A stretch of DNA of 64,000 bases from positions 19,610,001 through 19,674,000 of the forward strand of contig NC_092312.1 in assembly GCF_036785885.1 (NCBI RefSeq), written 5' to 3'. Both the position numbers and the translations under genes were made by a program. A model generated the notes under the pieces. It was given only the letters and a program-made list of their open reading frames with translations, did no database searches and had not been told where the DNA came from. This document shows positions 1-9,835 of this stretch, piece by piece. Position 1 is the first letter of the stretch; every line of letters begins with the position of its first letter. The stretch comes from Coffea arabica (taxonomy: Eukaryota > Streptophyta > Magnoliopsida > Gentianales > Rubiaceae).

Positions 1-630
1 TTTTCTGATACTAACGCTTTAAATTAAGATCTTTTGCAACTTTTTTTTTTTTTTAACATTTCTATTCAGCATTGATGGAGGCCATTGGCTGGTTGCTTTG
101 GTCTTTAGATTCTCTGTTTCTCTTTTTTGACCCAGCGACAAAAGAGAGGAGGGGAATGCATGGTTCTTTCCTGGTTCTGGCGACATGCTCTACGGGATGC
201 GTATTTGTGTAGGTGAAGCCCCATCTGCTTTGAAAATATTGTGGGAATCGAAGAAAGATGTAATTTGAAGAGGGCACAAAATTTTCGTTAACGGCAGAAG
301 GATGCAGATGGAAGGAAACTTGGAGGCTGGAGGAAGAGGTATGGCAGATGTGCTAGGATTAATATACGTATGGTTTTATGAATCTCGAACATGATTGGCT
401 CCTGTATGGATAGGAAGAAGCCTCGCTGCAGAAGCGGTAGAAAATAAATAGGAACGACAGAAAGTAGTCGCTATTATGAATAGAATAGGAAAAGACTTCT
501 TGATTAACAAGGAGTCTTGGACACTTGAGAATTTCACTTTGTTCATCCAAAAGCACCTATGCATAAGAAGGTAGATTGAACTTATTTTATTGTACTTTTT
601 GCGTTAACAAACTCACCAGTGACCATCAAA
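1..630. other. no supported gene; 5' flank of the prolamin-like gene
   Basis: This stretch has short open frames on both strands, none with a recognisable domain, codon pattern or splice structure. It contains a T run near 41-54. The part just before 631 would hold the promoter and 5' UTR of the prolamin-like gene. I see no RNA gene or clear repeat in it. Confidence 0.4.
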
Positions 631-1110
631 ATGGAGGGTGACAAAGTTAAATTTGTTGCCCTAATGTTGGTTTGCATGCCTAGTGTTACCCATGCATGGG
701 GCTGGCCTTGGCCCTGGTCTCCTTGGTGGCAGCCGCCACCACCAACGCCTCCTCGATCCTCGCCACCGCAAACCCCAGCTCCTCTTCCTCCTCCAAGGCA
801 TCCACAACCGCCACTCGCACCTCCTCCAAAATCACTACCACCTTCTCGTCCTCCAAGACAACCACCACCGACCCCCAGAGCTCCCCAGGATCCCGCTGAC
901 TGCCAGGATGCATTGATATACGTGGATGTTTGCATAAGAGATCTCATAACTTTCTTTTTCGAGAAAGATGGTTCTTCAGTCGGGCAAAATTGTTGCGACG
1001 CCATCTCCGAGCTTTCAGATGATTGCTTTTCCGAAGCGTTCGCGGGCTTCAGTGACCCCGAGTTCATTAAGAGAGTTAGGGACTACTGTGCTGGCCAATT
1101 TCACGTCTGA
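631..1110 (+). CDS. prolamin-like (ECA1 gametogenesis-related type) secreted cysteine-rich protein
   Basis: A single-exon frame of 159 aa from the ATG at 631; an in-frame GTG at 619 is less likely as a start. Residues 1-22 form a signal peptide (KVKFVALMLVCMPSVTHA), so secretion is expected. Residues about 23-88 are a Trp- and then Pro-rich linker (WPWPWSPWW, then PPPPTPP-like runs). Residues 91-153 match the prolamin-like (DUF1278/ECA1) fold by cysteine pattern: Cys91, Cys101, Cys121-Cys122, Cys132 and Cys153, with LITFFFEKDG before the CC pair. Members of this family include the egg-cell EC1 proteins and many reproductive or seedling secreted peptides. The long proline linker is unusual for EC1 itself and suggests another subgroup, possibly cell-wall associated. 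The family call is firm; the role is not known from sequence. Confidence 0.8.
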   Translation: MEGDKVKFVALMLVCMPSVTHAWGWPWPWSPWWQPPPPTPPRSSPPQTPAPLPPPRHPQPPLAPPPKSLPPSRPPRQPPPTPRAPQDPADCQDALIYVDVCIRDLITFFFEKDGSSVGQNCCDAISELSDDCFSEAFAGFSDPEFIKRVRDYCAGQFHV

Positions 1111-2441
1111 CTCTCGATTCATTATGCTCCTTGTTTCCTTATTTTCCTGTGACATTAATTTCGCATCTCTGTTGTCATGCATGATTTAGTTAAAACTAAT
1201 CATGCTCTCTCTTCAATGCTTTATGGTCCAGCAAACATGAATCATCAGTTTTAATTTCTTGCGATTTGTATTTGGCCAATTTTGCGTTCTCAAACATGAT
1301 GAGTGTTTTGAGTTTCTAAGGAGAACCTTCGGTTCTCAAACATGATGACTCTCTTCTCACACAAAGACAAAACAACACATAATCACACGAAAGCTGAGGT
1401 AATACAATAAAGTGGGAACTATATGTTCCAGAGCATTTGGAGACAAAACGCAATTCAATGCGCTGAATCGACCCTTAGTTTTTGTCAAATGTGATTTTCT
1501 CAAAATGATTATTTTTATGATTCAGCAAAGTTGGCTTAAACTGGCAATCTTTTTTTTTTTTACGCCTTAAACAGGCAATCAATTTATTATTATTTACACG
1601 CCTTAAACAGGCAATTGTAGTACTACTACATGAGCAATTACAGTACAACTACAAAACGGTAGATTAGTATATTTAGCATAAGACTGCATCAAATCTGCAG
1701 CATTGCTCTCATATAACAAAGATGCCACAAAATGGCTCTGCATAATACTGGTAATGTTTTGTGACTAATACTACAAAAAAGAAATGTTTTACGAAAAATA
1801 CATTTTCCAAATGAGGGTAAATGGCATTGATGAAGTTGCACGTTACCGTGTTCCTCCTCCTTTTCCTGCAACCGTTCTTAGCAGTTCATGGCCAAGATTT
1901 GGTAAAAAAATATATATATATATATATTGTTCTTACTTTATTTTTTATATCATGTGTGGGATTCACAAAATTTTTATTTTAAAATTATACATTATTGAAA
2001 GTGATTTAAGTTGTGTACAGATAGAATTACGTCGTTGCATAAAACAGCCCGAACGTTTTCTTGGTAACCGTTCGGCCCCTTGAATAGGTTCTGTGCTTGA
2101 ACCTGAAGTCAATCGGTGCAATCCTTCTTTGGGATCTGGAAATGGGCAAGCCCCGCCTCTGAAGGCCAACAATTAGCATCCAGCAGTCAAAACAAGATAA
2201 ACAATTCTTTCTTTCTTTCTTAGTAAAGGAGAATACGTGCTGTGGATTGCACGTATCAAGGTTCAATTGTTGAAACCCACCACCGCCCCCCCCCCCCCCT
2301 CCCCCAAAAAAACAAAACCAAAAAAAAAAAAAAAAGTCAAAGGATTACTTTACCACTTAAGCAGTTCTTGCTCTCGGGCATGTACAATGATTCGTAACAT
2401 TTTTTGTTTTGAAAGTAGAAACAATTCATGCATCACAATTT
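1111..2441. other. intergenic, low complexity
   Basis: No gene is supported. Visible structure: a directly repeated 17-mer (cgccttaaacaggcaat) near 1562 and 1598, a (TA)n tract near 1909-1927, and a 15-base C run at 2286-2300 followed by T, five C and A-rich sequence. The simple tracts are ordinary for plant intergenic DNA, but the C run may be miscounted by sequencing. Confidence 0.5.
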
Positions 2442-2863
2442 TAGGGCTGCAAATGAGTCGAGTCGAATCGAGTTTTGACCTTATCGAATCGAGTCTTGAT
2501 TTAATTTCATCGAACTCAAACTCGAGCTCAAACTCGATGAGCTGGCAATTTTTAAACTCGAACTCGAATTCGAACTCGAAAAAAATAAAAATAATTATTT
2601 TTTTAAAAAATAAATAAAATAATATTTTTTAAAAAAATAAATAAAATAATATTTTTTTATTAAATAATAAAATATTAAGAATATTTATGTAATTTTACTA
2701 TTAAAATAAAAATAAAAAATATATTTATATATATATATATATATATTCGAACTGACGAGCTAACGAGTTTAATATTTTAAACTCGAACTCGAGCTCGATT
2801 TTGACTCGATCAGCTCGAGCTCGAATCGAGCCACTCACGAGCCGCTCGATTCGTTTGGACCTC
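2442..2863. mobile_element. MITE-like element rich in GAGTCGA / CTCGAA motifs
   Basis: The left end (agggctgcaaatgagtcgag) and the reverse complement of the right end (aggtccaaacgaatcgag) form imperfect terminal inverted repeats. Inside, short motifs such as actcgaactcgaa occur on both sides of a very AT-rich core at about 2580-2740. There is no coding capacity. This is a typical small non-autonomous DNA transposon of plants. No convincing target duplication was found, so the superfamily (hAT-like is a guess) is open. Confidence 0.55.
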
Positions 2864-3286
2864 AAGATTCCTTTGCAACCCAAGATTCACAATACAAGAA
2901 TAACATGGACTAAACTACCTTTCACAAATAGGGACTCAACTTACTATTTTTCCTGAAAGAACAAAAAACAACTGAAAGGGTCAAGTGCCAAACCTGATGC
3001 CTGCGTGCCTGTATGCCCAAGATGCAAAGCTAAAGTCAACAAAATTAACCTTGTAGCGCTCAACAGCCCTACGGAAAATCCTTTGATGCGTCTTTCACTC
3101 TTTCCAGTCTTCTCAGACCATTGGGACTCTCTCCTCCTAATCTCACTTGATACTATCAACAACTAGAGTTAAAACCCCCTAAAACCCATCAATTAAATAA
3201 AGGGAGACGGAATTTGATTTTGAATTGAAGAGTAAAAAAGAAAAATAATAGAGGAGTTTTGGTATCTTGTAGATGGTCTCCAAGTA

Positions 3287-3650
3287 ATGGGTGCCACGGG
3301 TTCCAAGCTCGAGAAGGCCCTCGGAGACCAGTTTCCTGAAGGAGAACGCTATTTTGGCCTTGAAAATTTTGGGAATACTTGCTATTGCAACAGTGTCTTG
3401 CAGGTTTTTATTTCTTACATAAAAATTCTGTCTTTTTTCTTTCTCTGGAATTTTGGTTTCTTCGAGTTTTGAGCACTTATTTCGTTCTTGTTGTTGGTCA
3501 AAGTTTCTATTTTTGGTTTGAACTTTGATTCATTTGCGATGATGGTCTTGGTTTTTCTTGACTTTCCAGTGGCGTATCAAGATTTTATATTTGGATTGGT
3601 TCGTTTTTAATCATTAATGGTGTTTATTTTTCTGCTTTTTTTTTTGTTTT

Positions 3651-3692
<42 letters not shown>

Positions 3693-3931
3693 GGGGTGCT
3701 GGTGATTGGATATGCAGGCGTTATACTTCTGTGTACCATTTAGGGAACAACTTTTAGAGTATTATGCAAATGGGAAAACTCTAGGGGAAGCAGAAGAAAA
3801 TCTCTTGACTTGTTTGGCAGAATTGTTCTCGCAGGTATGGTGTATTTGCTGGAAAATTGATTAAATCTACTTTCAAATTGGTGTTTGTTTCCGCTCATAC
3901 TTGTACGCATTCTTTTCTGCTATGCTTTCCG

Positions 3932-3966
<35 letters not shown>

Positions 3967-6811
3967 GCGGTCCTCAAACATTGCTGTGATTTGACCTTTT
4001 GTTATGTCCTACAATCATAAGTTCAATGGCTGTGATGAGTTATCCTTTGCAATTTGTCTGTGTTGTACAAGAATAGCTAACGGTAACTTCCTTCAGAAAG
4101 CTGCTGTCTTTGCATGTACGAGGAGTAAAAGTATGTCCTTTGTGTTGAACACAAAGATGTATAGCTTCATGAACATGAGACTACATGGTTCGATTTTTTT
4201 GTGAACGTTTTTGGATCTATTTTCTTGTACAAAACACTTTGTTTGGTTGTGAATATTCGTAGCACTCTCTTGTGAAGATTGGCCCCAGTAAGTCCTAGAT
4301 AAACTGATTGTTGGTACTTACACCTTCCCCAAGATCACATTTAATTTTTATTGCATCTTTTCTGCTTCTTGATACTTCAACTGGTTGTCGATTACTATGC
4401 CCATAATCCCTAATTTAATTGCTCTATTTCATGATTTGGATGATAATTTAGGAGTTTTGTGTGCATACTCTTTCGAGTCCAGAGTATTGACTAGAAAGGT
4501 ACATGTCATGTCAGTCTTGCTGCTTATGGTGAACATTTAATTTGCCAACTAAATGTTCCTTATCAAAGAGGAAACTTCACAATCAGAAGATATTTTTTTA
4601 ACTGAATCTGATTTTGGTTAGACACTTGGTGGAATCTTTCTTGTATTACTGTTACTTAATTGAAGGGTTGGTGTGAGTGGAAAAGCTATTCTATAACGTC
4701 CTAACTTCAAAAGGCAACCAAGTTTTTGCTTGCCTAGCAAAGTAATAGCCCAGTTAAATTAAGAGAGAACTAGATAAGGAGATGCCACACATTGGACATG
4801 CATGCATTGAAGGATGTATTGGAGGTCAAACTGGGAGATCTGTCAGTTCTACAATATATTGCACAACAGTCCATAAGTGATGTTTATTTTAGATAACTCT
4901 GTTGTGCTTTATTTAAATACATAGTGATAATATTGATATTTCGAGTAGAAATTGCAACTTTAGGTTTTAGGCTCTAATGAATATCTGAACTTTTACCCCC
5001 AGATAAGTTCACAAAAGAAGAAAACAGGTGTCATTGCACCAAAGCGTTTTGTTCAGAGAGTGAGAAAACAAAATGAACTTTTCCGTGGCTACATGCATCA
5101 GGTATATCTTATGATCTAATTTTTTTGTGTTTACATTACATTGTTATGCAAGTATTCAAAAAGAAAAAAAGAAAAAAAAAAGATATGCAAGTATTCAACC
5201 AGTCTTCACTTTTTTTTTGTTTTGGTTGGGGGGGGGGGGGTGGTAAGGGTTTAAAATTAACAAGTGAAATCGTAGTTGTTGTCTATCTATGCACAAATGT
5301 GTTTTTCCTGAATTTCTTAAAAGGTTATTGAAACATTGGCAAAATGCTATGCTCATCGAGCCACAGCTCATATCAATATGCCTGATCTTTCTTGATTTTA
5401 AGAACCTTTGGTAGCAATACATTCTGTACAAGCTAATTAGATTGAGTCTATGGTAAGCCATACATGTTTCAGAAGCTAATAATATGAACTTTGATAAGGT
5501 TGAGATAATCTGACATTGGGATAGGAAGCTGAAGTATGCTGAACTGTATTGAGCTAGTCATTCTGCACTCAATTATTTCTATTTTCATGTATACAATTGT
5601 GTCTCCTTCCTTTGTGTGGCTTTGTTTCTTATGATATATGGAGAATGTTATATATTAGATATCCTTCGACGTATCATGTACTTTTGTAGGATGCCCATGA
5701 ATTTTTGAACTTCTTGCTCAATGAACTTGTTGATATACTGGAGAAAGAGTCGCAAGTAGCAAAATGTCCACCATCTCAGGAAAGGATTGCTAATGGGCAG
5801 AATAATGCTCGGTCAAATGGTGTCAAGGAGCCACTGGTTACCTGGGTACACAAGAATTTTCAGGTAATGCTCTTTTAAGTTCCTCTGATGCTTCCCCTAA
5901 TTTCAATACCATCGTTGATAGGAAGAGCATGTGTGATCCCTGAGGACATTTGTGCATGATTTCCATTTGTTCTATTTGTCCGCTGATACTAGATGGAAAA
6001 AATATGAGGTTTAATTTTAAGTCAGTGGGGTGTGTGTTTATCTAAAAATTCAGCGTTTAGTCCATCAAAGGGGAGATATCTTTGTACTTTTCCTTTTTCC
6101 TCTGCACTGATGGCTCGCACATTGTTTGTTATTTGTTCTTGTTCAGGGAATACTTACCAATGAGACAAGGTGTCTAAGGTGTGAGACGGTTACAGCAAGG
6201 GATGAGACATTCTTTGACTTGAGCCTTGATATTGAACAGAATAGTTCTATCACTAGCTGTCTCAAAAACTTCAGTTCCACAGAAACCTTGAATGCGGAGG
6301 ATAAGTTTTTCTGTGACAAGTGCAGTAGGTAGGTCTCTCTGCTTGCTTTCTTTCATTAAGAGAATCCATGCAATACGCAATAATGTGTTCCATTCTGCAA
6401 TTTAGCCTGCAAGAGGCTCAAAAGAGGATGAAGATTAAAAAGCCACCTCAAATTCTAGTCATCCATCTGAAGCGTTTCAAATACATGGAACAACTTGGTC
6501 GATACAAGAAGTTGTCCTATCGCGTAGTGTTCCCTCTAGAGCTGAAACTGAGCAACACTGTGGAAAACGCTGATTCTGAATACTCTTTGTTTGCTGTTGT
6601 CGTTCATGTGGGGAGTGGGCCCAACCATGGGCATTATGTTAGTCTTGTAAAAAGCCACAACCACTGGTTGTTTTTTGATGATGAAAATGTGGAGATGATT
6701 GATGAGTCGGCTGTTCAGACTTTCTTTGGATCTGCTCAGGAGTACTCAAGCAATACGGATCATGGATACATCCTCTTCTATGAGTGCCTTTCTTCAGATG
6801 AGAAGAGCTGA
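3287..6811 (+). CDS. UBP3: ubiquitin carboxyl-terminal hydrolase, UBP3/UBP4 type
   Basis: Six exons join in frame: 3287-3403, 3718-3834, 5003-5101, 5690-5863, 6147-6328 and 6406-6811, giving 364 aa, close to the Arabidopsis UBP3/UBP4 proteins. It is a cysteine protease that removes ubiquitin; in Arabidopsis this pair is nuclear and required for pollen development (family knowledge). The Cys box GNTCYCNS places the catalytic Cys at residue 32. The His box [12 protein letters not shown] places the catalytic His at 306, followed by FFDDENV. Two CxxC pairs (Cys178/181, Cys225/228) form the zinc-ribbon finger usual for this group. The N-terminus MGATGSK fits an N-myristoylation signal. All introns are GT-AG; the split Ser at 230 confirms the fifth join. 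Intron 1 carries a 38-G run. Symbol assigned by resemblance; UBP4 would be equally good. Confidence 0.93.
3653..3690 (+). repeat. 38-base G homopolymer in intron 1 of the UBP gene
   Basis: An unbroken run of 38 G, followed by tt and four more G, lies 27 bases before the exon 2 acceptor. On the RNA it would be a strong G-quadruplex former. The exact length is unreliable, since homopolymers of this size are commonly mis-sequenced. Confidence 0.85.
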
Positions 6812-8351
6812 TGAAAGGGCATCTAATCAAGTGACTATATACTTTTGCCGTTTTATAGCAAAGTGTTTTCTGTCCTCTACTCATTTGATCTCCTTTTGTT
6901 ACCCATCACGCTCAATCGGCTCAGAGACTAGATGCTTGTAGAGTGGATGTTCGATGTATACCGGACAACTATTTGTCGCAATAAAAACAAGTGCAAATCT
7001 TGATACAGGAATACTGTCTGTCTTGAGATGTTTGCTGGTGATTAGGTGACTGAAACTTTCACATATCCCACACCTTAAAAACTGATGAGAGTTTCTCATT
7101 TGTGTCAAATTCTTGCGGGATTTCATTTAGCCACAGACTTAATCATGCATTTCCTTTTATGGGTATAGTCTTGCACATGGTAGTATTTCATAAAATGAGA
7201 GTCTCTAGGCTAGAATTTTGCTAATAAGTCTGGTTTTTTCTCCTATTCTTCAACACCTTTTTTCTTTTCTCCTTTTGTGACAGCATGTTTGCTAATGGTG
7301 ATTGCAGGGACACTGTTGGAAACCCACCCAACTCCATTACACACATGTTATTTGCTGATCTAGCTTCTGTACATTTTGTTACAAATGCATAAATGGGGCC
7401 TATGCCCCTTAAATTGTGAACAGCACCCCACTTAAAGGAAAATGGAAAAAGAAAAAAAAAAAAAAAAAGATGGATTCTCGGTTGCATCTTCCCATCTGTA
7501 TAAAGGCATGTACCGCCAGGAAGAATTTGGCTCCGGTATTTGTTTAGTCATTTTCAAAGTATGCATCTTGCAGAGGGCTGAGGAAACCTATATACATATA
7601 TGTATGGTCCATCATTGAATGAAAACGTAGTCGGAAAGCACTAAAAGTTGTGACAGGTAAGCGTTAATGTAAACAAGAGGGACTTTCATTTTCCAAATTA
7701 GAGTTCTCCTTTTTACATGGTTTGATCCTAGAGCCACCGGGAAAAGAATTGAAATGACGCATCTTGCACCTTTAAGCACATGCTTTCCAGGTTAAAATTC
7801 CAACTCCAATTTGAAAAGTTACGCATGAAGTATAAAGTGACGTAAAACATTAAGTAATGTACATGATTCGTCTAATATTTTCATTGTTATTGTGCCTCGC
7901 TGTTGTTCCTCTGCCTTGTGTTCTAAAGTAGTAAAAGCAAGGGAAACTATTCCAAATAAGAACATTTGATCAGCAGCACTCTCCAAACAAAACTTTTTTA
8001 TTACATGCACAACAACAACAAAGATGTGCCTTTGCGAGATTTGGAAACATCAGAAACCAGAGCTTGCTAAATGAAGCCGCTTTGATTTCACTCAGTCTCC
8101 AAATATGCATAGGATTTGGTACGTAGCTCCTCTCTATGTATAAAGGTACTCTTTCCCCAGTTTTCTTCACGTAGTACTTCTTCTTTCCATCACAGCAGCA
8201 GCAGCGGCAGAAGAAGACCAATCCATCGAACCAAAGTCTCTCAAGTGTTTTACAATGTCGGTGTTTCATCCATCCGTGGAACTGCAAGTTATCTGCGCCG
8301 ACTACTTTGGCGACGAACTTGTGTTGCCTCTGCCCAAGCTTTAATAACAAG
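6812..8351. other. UBP 3' flank and spacer
   Basis: The first few hundred bases after the UBP stop presumably hold its 3' UTR; a T-rich stretch with a possible acceptor (ttttgtgacag) occurs near 7265-7283. From about 7500 to 8350 short frames exist on both strands but none is recognised. A TATA-like tatgtataaagg lies near 8135 and could serve the small gene that starts at 8352. Confidence 0.4.
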
Positions 8352-8961
8352 ATGGATAGCTACAAAAGCAGCGGGAAGAATACTGCAGCAAGGGTATCTG
8401 GAAAACCTGCTGCCACCGAGGTCCAGAATAAGGGTACTGACCATCATCAGTCCATGGTTCGAAGTCTTGGGCGAGACCGAGACGACTCGGCCGAGTCGTC
8501 ACCGTCTCGGCCCCTACCGATACGATATCGTGACGAAACGATACCGAAATACTTGACTCGCCGAGAAATCGGCCGAGTCGTCACCGCGACGGATTGACTC
8601 GGCCGAGTCACACTGAGTCACTCCGAGTTATCCCGAGTCAAGACGAGAAATCAGCGAGTCACACCGCGACGGATTGACATGGCTGTTTCTTTTGCTATTT
8701 TTTAATTATTTTTATTTAGCATACTTTTTTATATTATTAATAATTTTTAGAATATTAAATACTTTAAAATTTGCGTCTCACCGAGACCGCGACCGATATG
8801 TCGAGACCGATGTGGAACGTTCCGGGCTGCGACCGCGACCGCAACCGTGACTTTGAACCATGATCATCACCACCCCCCCCTGTAGCCACAAGAAATCATT
8901 CCTGGGATTCTCTCCGGCTTTTGATGGCTTGCATTGTTTCGAGACGCTGAATTGGAATTGA
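8352..8961 (+). pseudogene. small uncharacterised plant gene split by a MITE
   Basis: The frame from the ATG at 8352 starts MDSYKSSGKNTAARVSG and runs about 33 codons to the MITE at 8450. It then continues into transposon sequence and stops at 8597. Directly after the MITE, from 8870, a frame continues with a Cys/His/Lys-rich stretch and ends FSPAFDGLHCFETLNWN, stop at 8961. If the MITE and one copy of its flanking duplication are left out, the two parts lie in one frame. The ending resembles the FAPxFDGLxxxETL terminus that I recall in a family of small uncharacterised plant proteins. So I read this as a host gene of roughly 60 codons truncated by insertion. Whether an upstream exon exists is unclear. 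The function is unknown. Confidence 0.5.
8450..8861. mobile_element. MITE inserted in the small gene; flanked by ATCATCA
   Basis: Ends are inverted: atggttcgaagtc at 8454-8466 and gactttgaaccat at 8849-8861. The flanks are catcatca (8442-8449) and gatcatca (8862-8869), a 7-8 bp direct repeat with one mismatch at most, which fits a hAT-type insertion. The body contains repeated GACTCGGCCGAGTC-like and cgacggattgac motifs and an AT-rich core at about 8690-8765. It has no transposase and is non-autonomous. Confidence 0.65.
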
Positions 8962-9835
8962 TGAGGTTCACCATCCTCAAAAGAAACCACAAACGTATCC
9001 TTCTCCCTTCCATGTCAAAAGGAGGTAGTAGTCACACTGTAGTGGCTTTTCGTAATATCCTAGTAGCTTGTTTCCGGATTTCTTCTCGAGGGGATCACGT
9101 TTGTATATACCGATGCTTCCATCCATGTTTGTGACTTCAAGTCCTCTATTTTTGTTATCTCTAACATCCTAATCCCACCCACCTCTTCTTACATAAAACC
9201 AAGGGAAAGATGAAAGAAACTTGATATGAATTTTTTTTTTTTTCTTCGAAAGCGTCTTTTGCTTTAAAACCACCTACTAGCTAAAAATCTTAAAGAGGCA
9301 TAGAAATCCTATGCCTGTAATCAGTCAGTTAATGACCACACCACCGGGCATTAGGACTCTCGAAATAACCAGATCCACAATTCATGATTTTAAGTACAAT
9401 CTATCGTTTTCCCTAATTTAATTTTTTACCATGCGTACCTTTAGCGTTCATACCACCTGCGAATTGTGTTAGAATCAATCACACCCCAAAATCCTCGAAA
9501 CTCCATAATACAACACAGTATTAAACTAACCAACCAACAAACTAATTCCAAAATCTCATTATTATCCTTCATAGAGATTTCTTCGTTTTCATAACTCTAA
9601 CAATGCACTTGAGACTAGAATTGCAGAATGATTTTTAACTTATCCTCAAACCATGAAAAATTACAGTCGATGGTCTACATGAAAGCTATAAAAGAAAAAA
9701 AAAAGAGAGCGAAAAGTAGCAGTTTTATACACTACATATTTACATACATTGAACCATTGCACTAGCGTTCCATCAATGAACCGAGCGCAGTAAATAAATA
9801 CAGCGTCAATAATAGGCACAATTTGTGTTCGAGGC
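8962..9835. other. spacer with no supported gene
   Basis: Short frames only. The right part (roughly 9600-9835) lies downstream of the CAMTA stop codon on the minus strand and probably includes its 3' UTR. Confidence 0.4.

Noticed and set aside
62-277. Minus-strand frame of 71 codons at the window start
   Set aside because: No domain, no splice context and no recognisable similarity; it is the length expected by chance.
1562-1620. Direct repeat cgccttaaacaggcaat as a possible CRISPR-like or regulatory array
   Set aside because: There are only two copies in plant nuclear DNA; it is an ordinary short duplication.
7970-8350. Cys-rich minus-strand frame of 126 codons opposite the small gene
   Set aside because: The cysteines come from repeated ttgttg/gcagca words read in reverse; no known Cys spacing, and it lies antisense to a better-supported reading.
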